Below, piece after piece: positions 8,719 to 17,622 of a stretch of 64,000 bases of DNA; position 1 is the stretch's first letter, and each line of letters starts with the position of its first letter. Below the pieces are notes generated by a model that worked only from the letters and a program-made list of their open reading frames with translations, did not search any database and was not told the origin of the DNA. Both the position numbers and the translations under genes were made by a program. Source of the stretch: Sphingopyxis chilensis. GTDB taxonomy: Bacteria; Pseudomonadota; Alphaproteobacteria; Sphingomonadales; Sphingomonadaceae. The stretch spans positions 1,149,501 through 1,213,500 of the forward strand of contig NZ_CP142394.1 of the NCBI RefSeq assembly GCF_035930445.1, in the 5' to 3' direction.

Positions 8719-11127
8719 TTGATCCAGCGCCGTGCGTTCCTGCTGGCTTCCGCCGCGCTTGTCGCGATGCCGGCAAGCCTGATGGCGAAACCCAAGGTGA
8801 CGGGAGTCAAGGTGGCCGCGAGGTCCGTCCGGCTGTCGGGCGCGCAGGCGCCGATCGAGGTGGTCGAGGACGAGTTGGGCGTGCCGCACGTCCGTGCCGC
8901 GTCGCTGCACGATGCCTTTTTCGGGCAGGGCTACCTCGTCGCGCGCGACCGGCTGTTCCAGATCGACATGGATCACCGCCGCGACATGGGGCGAATGGCT
9001 GAAGCCTTCGGCCCGCGTTTCGTCGCGGCCGACAAGGCGGCGCGGCTCTTCCTCTATCACGGCGACATCGACGCCGAACTCGCCGCGCTACCTCCCGACG
9101 TGCTCGAATGTGCGCGCGGCTATGTCGCCGGCGTCAACGCCCGCATCGACGAACTGGCCGCCGATCCAGCGGAGTTGCCGCTTGAATATGGCATTCTCGG
9201 GATAAGTCCGCTGCGCTGGGACGTGCGCGACCTTGTGCGTGACCGCGGCATCAGCATGGGCGACGCCGACGACGAGGTGCGCCGAGCGCAACTTCAGGCG
9301 CGCGGCCTGCTCGATGCCGACCAGCTGATGATGCCGCTGCGCCCCGCCTGGTCCTTCACCGTCCCCGACGGACTGGATGTCGCGGCGGTGAGCGAAGCCG
9401 ATCTCGGTATCCTCGACCCGGCCAACCGACGTGCGAGCTTCGCTCCGATCCAGGAAACGCAGCTCGACCGCGCCGAGCGCGGTTCCGACCGCTTCGCGCT
9501 CGGCAGCAACGCGTGGACCGTCGCGCCGTCGCGCAGCGCGACCGGCCGGCCGATTCTGGCCAACGACCCCCATCTCGGCATCGGCGGATCGAGCCCGCGT
9601 CACATGGTCCATCTGACCGCGCCGGGGCTCGACGTGATCGGGGCGGGTGCGCCGGGGCTGCCCGGCATCATGCAGGGCCACACCGACCGCTTCGCCTTCG
9701 GTCGCACCAATTTCCATATCGATCAGACCGACCTCTTCATCCTCCGCACCAAAAGGGACGATCCCGGCCGCTATTGGCACAAGGGCGAATGGAAGGCGTT
9801 CGAGACGGTCGAAGAGGAGATTGCGGTCAAGGGTGCGCCGGCCGAGCGCGTGACCCTGCGCTATGCGGGCGGCCGCCCGATCGTGTCCGAGGATGCGGCG
9901 CGCGAGCGCGCGGTCGCTTTCGCCACGGTCAGCATGCTGCCCGGCGCGAACATGCGATTCGCGATCATCGCGATCAACCTGTCGACGGACTGGGCGTCGT
10001 TACGCCAGGCATTCAGGCTGCACGTTTCGCCGACCAATTTCCATTATGCCGATGTCGACGGCAACACCGGCTGGCAGACGATCGGTTTCGTCCCGCGCCG
10101 GCCCAGGCATGACGGGCTGTTCCCGGCGCCCGGCGACGGGTCGTTCGACTGGACGGGCATCCTGCCCGTCGAGGATATGCCGCACCTTTATAACCCACCC
10201 GAAGGCTGGTTCGCCTCGGCGAACCAGATGAACCTGCCGGCGGGCTATCCCTATCGCGAGCGGATCATCAGCTTCAGCTGGAGCGACCCTTTCCGGTACG
10301 ATCGCTGCGCCGAGATATTGCGTGCCCAGCCGAAACACCGGATCGAGGACAGCATCGCGCTTCAGCACGACGTCCAGTCGCTTCCCGCGCGCGCGATCGT
10401 CAAGCTGCTCCCGGCCGTTCCCTCGCCCGAGGCCGCCAGCGCCGCGGCGCTGCTTCGCCGCTGGAATTGCGGGATCGAGGCCGACAGCGCCGCAACCTTG
10501 CTCTATGAGATGGTGATGGCGGCGCTGTCGACGGCCTTTTACGACCGGATCGTTCCGGCGGCTGCGCGCGACCTGATCCCATCGGTCAACCTGTCCGAAA
10601 TGCTGCGCATCCTCGGCTCACCCGACAAGCGTCTCGGCGACGATCCCGTGGCCGCGCGCGATGCGATGATCGATGGCGCGCTGGCGGCGGGTTGGAAGCG
10701 CGCGGTCGAGCTGGCCGGCTCCGATCCCGCGGACTGGCGCTGGGGCGACCTCCACCGCGTGACGATCGGGCATCCGCTGGCGTCGTCGAACCCGGCGATC
10801 GCCGCGGCCTTCCCGCGAATCGAGGGCGGCCGTTCGGGCGGCGACTGGAACACGCCGATGGCGCGCGGTTTCAACGCCAAGCGCGGCTTCGACGTCTCGC
10901 ACGGCGCGAGCTACCTCTTCGTCGCCGACGTCGGCGCGTGGGACAATAGTCGCTTCCTGTTGCTGCCCGGCCAGTCGGCCGATCCGCGCTCGCCGCGCTA
11001 TCGCGATTTCTATCCCAGATGGATCGCGGGCGAGATGCAGCCCCTGTGGTTCAGCAAGGGGGCGGTTGAACAGCACGCCGCCGCGCGTCAGATTCTCACG
11101 CCGGCAGCTAAAGCGCCTCGGCGATAG
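8719..11127 (+). CDS. penicillin acylase family Ntn-hydrolase, Tat-exported
   Basis: Hydrolase of 802 residues of the S45 penicillin/acylhomoserine-lactone acylase family, which cleaves amide bonds of acylated substrates. The TTG at 8719 is preferred because GGAGG ends 8 nt before it and it opens directly on a twin-arginine signal (QRRAFLLASAALVAMPASLMA). The alpha-chain part carries DELGVPHVRAASLHDAFFGQGY. Autocatalytic maturation should occur before Ser263 in ALGSNAWTV, the new N-terminal nucleophile. The C-terminal part has the usual GDWNTP and SYLFVADVG region. It overlaps the end of the convergent D-Ala-D-Ala carboxypeptidase gene by 20 bp. Substrate could be beta-lactams, acyl-homoserine lactones or N-acylated peptides; sequence alone does not decide. 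Confidence 0.9.
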   Translation: MIQRRAFLLASAALVAMPASLMAKPKVTGVKVAARSVRLSGAQAPIEVVEDELGVPHVRAASLHDAFFGQGYLVARDRLFQIDMDHRRDMGRMAEAFGPRFVAADKAARLFLYHGDIDAELAALPPDVLECARGYVAGVNARIDELAADPAELPLEYGILGISPLRWDVRDLVRDRGISMGDADDEVRRAQLQARGLLDADQLMMPLRPAWSFTVPDGLDVAAVSEADLGILDPANRRASFAPIQETQLDRAERGSDRFALGSNAWTVAPSRSATGRPILANDPHLGIGGSSPRHMVHLTAPGLDVIGAGAPGLPGIMQGHTDRFAFGRTNFHIDQTDLFILRTKRDDPGRYWHKGEWKAFETVEEEIAVKGAPAERVTLRYAGGRPIVSEDAARERAVAFATVSMLPGANMRFAIIAINLSTDWASLRQAFRLHVSPTNFHYADVDGNTGWQTIGFVPRRPRHDGLFPAPGDGSFDWTGILPVEDMPHLYNPPEGWFASANQMNLPAGYPYRERIISFSWSDPFRYDRCAEILRAQPKHRIEDSIALQHDVQSLPARAIVKLLPAVPSPEAASAAALLRRWNCGIEADSAATLLYEMVMAALSTAFYDRIVPAAARDLIPSVNLSEMLRILGSPDKRLGDDPVAARDAMIDGALAAGWKRAVELAGSDPADWRWGDLHRVTIGHPLASSNPAIAAAFPRIEGGRSGGDWNTPMARGFNAKRGFDVSHGASYLFVADVGAWDNSRFLLLPGQSADPRSPRYRDFYPRWIAGEMQPLWFSKGAVEQHAAARQILTPAAKAPRR

Positions 11128-12595
11128 CGACCAGCGCGCGGTCGACCGCGGCGGTTGCCTGGCCGTCGGTGTCCTCGGGCATGTCGTTCGCCAGCGCCGA
11201 AAAGACGAGCGTTTTTCCGCTGCGCGTCACAAGATAGCCCGACAGCGCGCGCGATGCGTTGAGCGAGCCGGTCTTCGCGAACAATCTTCCTTCGAGGATC
11301 GTGCCCTTGAACCGGTTCTGCAAGGTCCCGTCGCGTCCGGCGATTGGCAGCGTCTCGCGCCACGCCGCGCCCCATGGCTGACGTGTGATCCAGCCGAGCA
11401 GGCCGACCGCGGCGCGCGGGCTGAGGCGATTATAGCTCGACATGCCCGACCCGTCGGCGAAGTGATAGCCTGCCTCGGACAGGCCGGCCCCGGTCATGAC
11501 CCTGTGCATCACCGCCTGTCCGTCGGCGATCGAACCGCTCCCTGCGTGTCGGGCAACGCGCCGCAGCATCAGCTCGGTATGGAGATTCTGGCTCTCCTTG
11601 TTGATCCGTACCATATTTTCGGCAAGCGATGGCGCGGGCAATTCGGCGAGCATCGCGGGTTCGAGGGGCAGGATGGCCGGTGCGCCCCTGCGCTTTTCGG
11701 GATCGTCGGCGGCGGTCAGCGGCCGGTGACGCACCGTAATGTCACCCTCGATGTGCACGCCGCGCGCGCGCAGCAGTTCGCCAAAGCGCCACGCGGCATA
11801 ATGCGCGGGATCGTCGATCCCGTAGCGGAGCGTCATCGGCGCGACCTCGGCGCCGACCGTTCCGGTCAGGCGGAGGAGCCGGCTGTTCGGCATGCGGGAG
11901 GCGTCGATCGCGTCTTCTTTGCCCGCGACAGTGACGACGCGATTTTCGATCTCGTAATAGCCGGACGCCTGCACGCTCGGCGCCGCGCCGACGGCCCCCG
12001 GCGCCAGCTTTACCACCAGCTCGTTGTCATCGAGCGTCAGCGCCGATACGCCCGTGCCGTAACGCGACTGGATATTGTTCCAGCTCATTCCCGGGCTCCA
12101 GCGCTCGTCGGGAAACCAGCTATCGTCGCCGACGATGTTGCGGACGTGGCCCGTCTTCGCGGCGACCGCGTCGGCGAGCGTCTGGAGGCAGTCGGTCTGG
12201 CAGTTGTCGGCGCTCGACAGCATCGCGTCGCCGCGGCCGTGCAGCACGACGTCCACCTCGCCGTCAGCTACGGTTTCGAGCTGCACGCCCGTGCCCTTTG
12301 CCGTGCGCTGGAGCAAAGGCAGTTCGGTATAGGCAATCGCAGTCGTGAACATTTTGGTGTTCGACGCGGGGATGAAACGCTGATCGGGGGCGATCGACAC
12401 CAGCACCTCGCCGTCGAGCGTCGCGACCAGCATGCCGATGCGCGAACCCGCTGGCCCCTCGGCCAGTTTTTGCTCGACAGCGGTCAGCAGCGGGGCAGGC
12501 GCCAGGCTCGTAGCCGTCTGCGCCTGCACCGCCACCGACGAAAACGACAGCGCGAGCGTGGCAGCCAGGGCGAACTTGTTGATCGATGCGTTCAT
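11108..12595 (-). CDS. dacB: D-alanyl-D-alanine carboxypeptidase/endopeptidase, PBP4 type
   Basis: Periplasmic low-mass penicillin-binding protein of 495 residues (peptidase family S13). A signal peptide (ALAATLALSFSSVAVQAQ) precedes the three active-site motifs: SNTK in PASNTKMFTTAIAYTELP, SYN in DGSGMSSYNRLSPRAAV, and KTG in LFAKTGSLNASRALSGYL. Such enzymes trim or cleave D-Ala-mDAP cross-links in peptidoglycan. The ATG at 12595 forms an ATGA overlap with the upstream beta-lactamase-fold gene, so it is translationally coupled as the last gene of a three-gene operon. Its 3' end overlaps the convergent penicillin-acylase-family gene by 20 bp. Confidence 0.9.
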   Translation of the reverse strand: MNASINKFALAATLALSFSSVAVQAQTATSLAPAPLLTAVEQKLAEGPAGSRIGMLVATLDGEVLVSIAPDQRFIPASNTKMFTTAIAYTELPLLQRTAKGTGVQLETVADGEVDVVLHGRGDAMLSSADNCQTDCLQTLADAVAAKTGHVRNIVGDDSWFPDERWSPGMSWNNIQSRYGTGVSALTLDDNELVVKLAPGAVGAAPSVQASGYYEIENRVVTVAGKEDAIDASRMPNSRLLRLTGTVGAEVAPMTLRYGIDDPAHYAAWRFGELLRARGVHIEGDITVRHRPLTAADDPEKRRGAPAILPLEPAMLAELPAPSLAENMVRINKESQNLHTELMLRRVARHAGSGSIADGQAVMHRVMTGAGLSEAGYHFADGSGMSSYNRLSPRAAVGLLGWITRQPWGAAWRETLPIAGRDGTLQNRFKGTILEGRLFAKTGSLNASRALSGYLVTRSGKTLVFSALANDMPEDTDGQATAAVDRALVAIAEAL

Positions 12596-13620
12596 GAATT
12601 CGTCTCGTCGTCCCATGCAGTGATGACCCGATCGCCCACTGCGGGGCGCAGGGTCGTAATGCCGCTATCGGCGTGGCGGGTCGGATGCACCCGGTTGGAG
12701 AGAAGGGTCCAGGCGAGGCCGCGTTCGAAATCGATCCAGAGGCCGGTGCCGGTAAATCCGGTATGGCCGATCGTCTCCGCCGAACAGGCATCGCCGCCGT
12801 GCCATCCGGCAAAGGCGCGTTCCCAGCCACAGGTGCGATGGCGATCGCCCGCGGTGCGGACCTCGGTCATCATGCCATGCGACAGGATTTCGCCCCGCAG
12901 CATTGCGCGCGCAAAGCCCAGCACGCCGTCGACTGTGCCGAACATCCCTGCATGTCCCGCGGCGCCGCCAAGCGCGAAGGCGTTTTCGTCATGCACTTCG
13001 CCTTTCATCACGCGCCCGCGCCAACTGCAATATTCGGTCGCGACGGCCGAGCCCGGCGGCGGGCCGAAACCAAGCCCATCACCGAGCGGCCAGTCCGGCA
13101 ACGTCGCGCCGGTAAGGCGTTCGATCGCGATGCCGAGCAGGATAAAATTGATATCGGAATAGACGGGCGGTCCATGCCGCCACTCGCGCTGAAGCACGAA
13201 GGCGCGCAGCCGCGCCGGATCGTCACCATAGGTGTAGATCGGCTCGACCGCGGGCAGGAAGCTGCGGTGCATCAGGCAATCGCGAAAGGTCAGCTTGCGC
13301 TCGGAGGCGCCCGCGACGTCATATTGGCGCAGGTCGGGGATCGCATCGGTCAGCGGCCGGTCGAGCTCGAGACGGCCTTGCTCGGCGAGCGTCAGGATCA
13401 TCGTCGTTGTTGCGATCACCTTGCTGAGCGAGGCAAGGTCGAACCAATGGTCGCGCGTCAGTGTCTCGCGCGCGGGAATGATCGCGGCCATGCCCGCCAA
13501 GCGCACCGCACTCTGGCCGTCGGCATCGACCACGCCCAGCGCTGCTCCGGGAATGCGCCCGCTTTCGACCGCCGCGCGCACGGGGGCGAATCCCGCCTCG
13601 CAAACAGCTTCGACTCTCAT
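12592..13620 (-). CDS. class-C beta-lactamase-fold serine hydrolase
   Basis: Protein of 342 residues of the beta-lactamase/transpeptidase fold (AmpC/EstB-like). The Ser-x-x-Lys motif is in DLASLSKVIATTTMIL, the second motif is probably YSD in VYSDINFILLGIAIERLTG, and the third is HTG in GHTGFTGTG. No clear signal peptide is present, so it may act in the cytosol or need another route; family members include beta-lactamases, D-aminopeptidases and esterases. It overlaps the AmpG-like gene upstream and the PBP4 gene downstream by 4 bp each. The operon suggests action on muropeptides or D-amino-acid peptides rather than plain antibiotic resistance. Confidence 0.85.
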   Translation of the reverse strand: MRVEAVCEAGFAPVRAAVESGRIPGAALGVVDADGQSAVRLAGMAAIIPARETLTRDHWFDLASLSKVIATTTMILTLAEQGRLELDRPLTDAIPDLRQYDVAGASERKLTFRDCLMHRSFLPAVEPIYTYGDDPARLRAFVLQREWRHGPPVYSDINFILLGIAIERLTGATLPDWPLGDGLGFGPPPGSAVATEYCSWRGRVMKGEVHDENAFALGGAAGHAGMFGTVDGVLGFARAMLRGEILSHGMMTEVRTAGDRHRTCGWERAFAGWHGGDACSAETIGHTGFTGTGLWIDFERGLAWTLLSNRVHPTRHADSGITTLRPAVGDRVITAWDDETNS

Positions 13621-15152
13621 GCCGGCGTACGTCCTTTCACGCGCGCGATCACCGGCAGCAGGAAGATCGCGGCGAAGCTGAGCGCACCCGACAGCAGGAA
13701 GAAGCCGTCATAGCCGATCTGCGTCTGCATCGATCCCGAGGCACCGGCAAGCAGGCGCGGCAGCAGGAAGGCGAAGCCCGAGAGCAGGGCGTATTGCGCA
13801 CCAGCATTGGTCGGGCTCACCAGCATCGAGAGATAGACGACGAAGACCGTGCCCGCGAAGCCGTTGCCGAACTGGTCGACCGCGACCGAGGTGTAGAGGA
13901 CGACCGCCGACGGGTCGGCGTGCCACAACCAGACATAGATCCAATTGCCCACGGCCGCTGTCACCGCGCCGATGGCGAGAGTCCAGCCGAGCGATAGCCG
14001 CGTCGAGAGGAAGCCGCCGAGCGCGACGCCCGCCATGCTGGCCGACAGCGCGACGGCGCCGTCGGCGACGCCGATCTGGTGCAGCGTATAGCCCTTGGCG
14101 TTCCACAGCGGATGCGACAGCGTCAGCGTCAGCACGTCGCCCATGCGGTAGAGCGACACGAAGGCGAGCATTGCGAGCACTGCATAGCCGTAGCGCCAGA
14201 ACAGCTCTACATAGGGCGCGGCAAAGGAGGGCAGGGTGGCCGCTGTGCCGGCGGGAAGGCGATTGATCCGCGGCAACGCCAGCGCCAGCGCCGCAAAGGG
14301 AAGCAGTGCCATCGCCAGCACGACGGGCGTTACATTGGTGGTCGCCGACAGCCCTATACCCTCAGCGGCCGACAGCAGGGCCCAGCCGGCCGCCGCAGTG
14401 ATCAGCGCGGCGGTAAGCAGGATCAGCAGGCTGGCACCGATCCCGCTCGCCAGCGCCAGGGCGCGGCCGCCCGCGCCTTCGCGTTCGGGACGCATCGCCG
14501 CGAGGAGGGGGAAGGGCGCAAATGCCGCGACGGCGATGACCAGATAGGCGATCGTCCAGTCGGCCCAGGCCGCGACAAGAATCGCGCCGCTCCCCGCCGC
14601 GACCATCGCGCTGCGATAGCCCCACAGGTTGGCGGCGACGATCGGCGCCTGTGCGGCTTGGCCAGGCGCGAGTTCGATCCGCCAGCCATCGGCTGCGACC
14701 TCGAGCGTTGTCGTCCAGAAAGCGAGCAGGATCGCGAACAAGGCGGTGAGCGGCAAGCTTTCATCGCTCGACGTGAGCGCCATCGCGACCATCGAGAAAA
14801 AAATGCCGAGTTGCGACAGCATGATCCACCCGCGGCGGCGGCCCCAAAAGCGGGAAAAACCGGGTATATCATAGCGCTCGATAAATGGCGCCCAGGCGAA
14901 TTTGAAGGTTGGCAGCAACGCGATCCACGCGAAGAAGCCAATGATCACGATGTCGACCCCGTGCCGCGCAAGGCGCAGCGTCAGCACCGCGTTGAACATG
15001 TAAAAAGGCAGCCCCGCCGAAAAACCGAGCAGCAGATAGAGGCCGAGCAGGCGTCTTGCCGACGGTTGGGCGGGCGCGTCGTGAGGAAGCGCCGGCGCGT
15101 CGGCGCCAAGTGCCGCGGTCACTGCATTCGCCTCGATCGCCGAAGCGGTCAC
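13617..15152 (-). CDS. AmpG-like MFS permease
   Basis: Inner-membrane transporter of 511 residues with about 12-14 hydrophobic segments. The N-terminal part (GLYLLLGFSAGLPFYMF, then WAPFIERYDIPGFSRFWGRRRGWI) has the AmpG signature: AmpG imports GlcNAc-anhydroMurNAc peptides released during wall turnover. The proposed GTG start at 15152 overlaps the stop of a short upstream frame. It overlaps the hydrolase gene downstream by 4 bp. Together with the beta-lactamase-fold hydrolase and PBP4 genes, the operon would cut, import and process wall peptides. A different small-peptide substrate is possible. Confidence 0.85.
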   Translation of the reverse strand: MTASAIEANAVTAALGADAPALPHDAPAQPSARRLLGLYLLLGFSAGLPFYMFNAVLTLRLARHGVDIVIIGFFAWIALLPTFKFAWAPFIERYDIPGFSRFWGRRRGWIMLSQLGIFFSMVAMALTSSDESLPLTALFAILLAFWTTTLEVAADGWRIELAPGQAAQAPIVAANLWGYRSAMVAAGSGAILVAAWADWTIAYLVIAVAAFAPFPLLAAMRPEREGAGGRALALASGIGASLLILLTAALITAAAGWALLSAAEGIGLSATTNVTPVVLAMALLPFAALALALPRINRLPAGTAATLPSFAAPYVELFWRYGYAVLAMLAFVSLYRMGDVLTLTLSHPLWNAKGYTLHQIGVADGAVALSASMAGVALGGFLSTRLSLGWTLAIGAVTAAVGNWIYVWLWHADPSAVVLYTSVAVDQFGNGFAGTVFVVYLSMLVSPTNAGAQYALLSGFAFLLPRLLAGASGSMQTQIGYDGFFLLSGALSFAAIFLLPVIARVKGRTPA

Positions 15153-15434
15153 GCGCCGGGCCCTGGTCCGGCAGGCTCTTGGCCCTGTGGCACCGCGAGC
15201 CCGCGGCGGAATAACCCTCTCATCGACCCGTTTGCCCCGATCTGCTTGCTTCGATCCTGAGCGTACGATCCTTCGGCGAGCGGAACCTGTCCGTCAAGTT
15301 CGGCGAAAGCGGCGGCAGCTTTCCTATAATCGTCGTTTATGGGCTCGCCTCGCCTTTGAAGGCGCGCCGGGTTGCAACCGACCGTCGGTCGCACGGGCGA
15401 TATACGCGACGCCGCGAAATTGTCCCAATGGGCA
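15153..15434 (-). other. upstream region of ampG-like operon, possible gene remnant
   Basis: A minus-strand frame of 81 codons (15149-15394) ends with its stop overlapping the GTG start of the AmpG-like gene. Its residues (for example DDYRKAAAAFAELDGQVPLAEG) look protein-like but match no family I recognise. It could be the surviving 3' end of an operon partner cut away when the adjacent mobile element arrived, or chance. The operon promoter should lie here too. Confidence 0.25.
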
Positions 15435-16108
15435 ATGAGCAGAGACGATCTGGAGTATTCTCCGGTCCAAGGCTTGGGTGCTCCTCCGCCACTGAAACCC
15501 CGAAATCGGTACCTCGCAACCGAAGAATTACGTTGCGCCTGGAAAACGAGTTTCCGGCTTCCGGGGCAATATGGTCCAGCGTTTCGGTTGATGATTTATG
15601 GCCGGACAGCGGCGTGGCGAAGCGATCGGGCTGGACTGGTCGGAATTGCGCCGTGAAGGCAATCGATGGGACTTGCCAGCCAAAAGATCAAAGAATGGCC
15701 GTCCGCATCTTGTTCTACTTGGCAACAGGCGATCGCGCTGCTCGATGCCATCGCCGGTAGGAAAGATTGGCCGTCACGCGGCTTGATGTTCCTGTCGAGC
15801 TACGGAACGCGCCTGGGTGCATTCTCGAAAGTTAAAGAGAAATGGGACGCGGTGATCTTCAGAGAAATGAGGTCAGCGGGGGAGGGCGCCGTTTTAGCTC
15901 CTTGGCGGATTCACGACATTCGCCGAACCGTTGCCACGGGATGCAGGCATTGCAGATCAGAACGGAAATCATCGAGTCCGTTCTCAATCATCTCTCCGGG
16001 ACGAAGAGCGGCATTGTTGGCGCGTATCAATGCTATCCATATCGGGAGGAGAAGCGACAAACGATGAAGCGATGGGGGAGACACATCAAAAAGCTGACTG
16101 CTTTGTGA
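15435..16108 (+). pseudogene. frameshifted tyrosine recombinase (integrase)
   Basis: C-terminal part of a phage/ICE-type tyrosine integrase spread over at least four segments joined by three frameshifts. The order is RYLATEELRCAWKTSF and FRLMIY (near 15515-15600), GQRRGEAIGLDWSEL (from 15604, first catalytic Arg), then LFLSSYG-like sequence through APWRIHDIRRTVATG (15730-15940, catalytic H-x-x-R), and finally EIIESVLNHLSGTKSGIVGAYQ (15965-16030, catalytic His and Tyr) up to a tail of YREEKRQTMKRWGRHIKKL. All catalytic positions survive as codons, but the frame is broken, so the enzyme is dead unless the assembly is wrong. It sits about 160 bp from a tRNA-Lys 3' fragment, consistent with a former integration module. 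Confidence 0.8.
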
Positions 16109-16643
16109 CATTTCGACCCGCAATTAGGCAAGGAGAATTGGCTGAAACCACCGATAATGTTTGATTAAATCAGATGTGTACCGTTGATTGCGTGCTTGCC
16201 CGGTGCTTGCACGGCATTTTGCGGCGGTTGAGAAGCCGCTCAAGATTGACCTCTAAGTCATTGTAAAAATGGTGGACGCACTAGGGCTCGAACCTAGGAC
16301 CCGCTGATTAAGAGTTTCTTCTAATTTCAATAAGTTATGGCGCTTGGCTGCATTCGTGTTTAATATGATTTAGAAATGGGACAGGGTTTGACACCGAAAG
16401 ACTGGTAGTAACGACACAAAATCACCTACACCGAACCACGCAATCCACGTCATTCGAAGACGGAGCAACGCTTTGAAGATCGGGGGGCCTTATCCTCTTG
16501 ATTTAGATGCCGCCCTGATGCGTAGTTTTCGCTACCGTATCCGCAATTGCTCGGGCTGGATTCGCGCGATCGCTTTGATCTTAGAATCGAATCCTGGAAG
16601 CTGCTTACGCTGCCTGGCGAGATAAGTCGGCGCATCGCTTGCT
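16109..16643 (+). other. junction region with tRNA fragment, no gene
   Basis: About 530 bp between the integrase remnant and the DUF2285 gene. Apart from the tRNA-Lys 3' half at 16270-16315 it shows no coding features; base composition is mixed with AT-rich patches, as expected at an old recombination junction. Confidence 0.5.
16270..16315 (-). repeat. 3' half of tRNA-Lys(CUU), attachment-site remnant
   Basis: Read on the minus strand this is the anticodon loop CTCTTAA (anticodon CUU, Lys), the variable loop, a perfect T-arm (CTAGG TTCGAGC CCTAG), the 3' acceptor strand and an encoded CCA. The 5' half is absent: past the anticodon the sequence diverges. Elements that integrate at tRNA 3' ends leave exactly such a half-tRNA at one boundary, so this is probably an att copy of an integrated element; the intact tRNA-Lys would lie outside the window. 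Confidence 0.85.
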
Positions 16644-17411
16644 TCACTCGAACCAGGGACCCGCTAGCGGGTGAGCGAGGCGTATCCTCGCGCGTCGCAC
16701 GAGACGTTGAATTCGCAGCCGATAAGACGTACTTTCGAGCCGCCAATTTTCGCGGGCAACTGCACTGCCGAATAGACGCCGCGCCATCGTCTGCTGCGTT
16801 GCGCCCGCGAGGATCGCATCGGCGACGCGCAGTTCGAGAATCCACTGTGCAGCGCGGCGTTCGCGCGGCATTAACGAACGAGGCAATTTGCCTCGTTCCG
16901 CAACGCTGGCCAGCTGTTTGAGCGCTTCAAGTCGCGGTCGAAGCGACCGCAGCCCTGTGAGGTGGTGTTCGATGAGAAGCGGCCCGCCGAGCAATGTCCC
17001 GTCGTGAAGATCGAGGCGGATCGTCCAACGACCGTCGCTAAGCAGCCAGTGTTCGGCTCGGGCGGTGACTTCGACCGAAACCAGCGGCGCTATCGACAGG
17101 ATATCGAGGGTATCGCCGGTCGCGTAATATGGGTCGGCTTGTCCGGCAGGGCGGCTGTCGATTACCGCCGGATCGGTGTTCACGCTCCAGATCGGTCGCG
17201 CGATGGGCGCCGGGATGGCGGGATCGATCCACGCAACCAACCCTAATCGCGCGGCCGCGTCGCCCGGCAATCGATTACGCCGGGTCCAGCTTTCTCGATA
17301 GGCGGCGCTGCGGCGTAGCCATTCCCAAGCAAAGAACCGCCTGTCGCAAGATAGGAGCGCGGTATAGGCTTCGGCCGATCGCCAGTCGGCCCCTGGCGGG
17401 GCGGTGGTCAC
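16644..17411 (-). CDS. DUF6499-DUF2285 protein, FseA-like ICE excision regulator candidate
   Basis: Protein of 255 residues. It starts with a DUF6499 segment (ADWRSAEAYTALLSCDRRFFAWEWLRR) and ends with a DUF2285 helical domain (RRAAQWILELRVADAILAGATQQTMARRLFG through the Arg-rich RIQRLVRRARIRLA). In the symbiosis ICE of Mesorhizobium, two such reading frames are fused by programmed frameshifting to make FseA, the activator of element excision under quorum control. Here both domains are in one uninterrupted frame. It lies beside a tRNA att remnant, a RadC gene and a luxI gene, all fitting an ICE control region. Function is inferred from family and context. Confidence 0.75.
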   Translation of the reverse strand: MTTAPPGADWRSAEAYTALLSCDRRFFAWEWLRRSAAYRESWTRRNRLPGDAAARLGLVAWIDPAIPAPIARPIWSVNTDPAVIDSRPAGQADPYYATGDTLDILSIAPLVSVEVTARAEHWLLSDGRWTIRLDLHDGTLLGGPLLIEHHLTGLRSLRPRLEALKQLASVAERGKLPRSLMPRERRAAQWILELRVADAILAGATQQTMARRLFGSAVARENWRLESTSYRLRIQRLVRRARIRLAHPLAGPWFE

Positions 17412-17622
17412 GCAAAATATCCAGAATATATTCCGAATATAGGCATGCCGCGACGACCTGACCGGAGCGCGCGCGGCTCAAGACCGTGCCGGAGCGGTGA
17501 GGGTCAGGCTCGCCGGCGCAATGCGATTGGGCCGGGGTGCCCGAATATCGCGGGGGAGCATGGAGGAGGGCGGGAAGCGCCCGGCTTCACGCTCCGACTG
17601 CGGCCGACCCGGCGCGCGGTGC

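Noticed and set aside
16640..16670. tRNA-like CTCGAACCAGGGACCC near the start of the DUF2285 region
   Set aside because: On the minus strand it encodes the last residues of the DUF2285 protein (GPWFE and stop), and no T-arm stem or acceptor strand can be formed.
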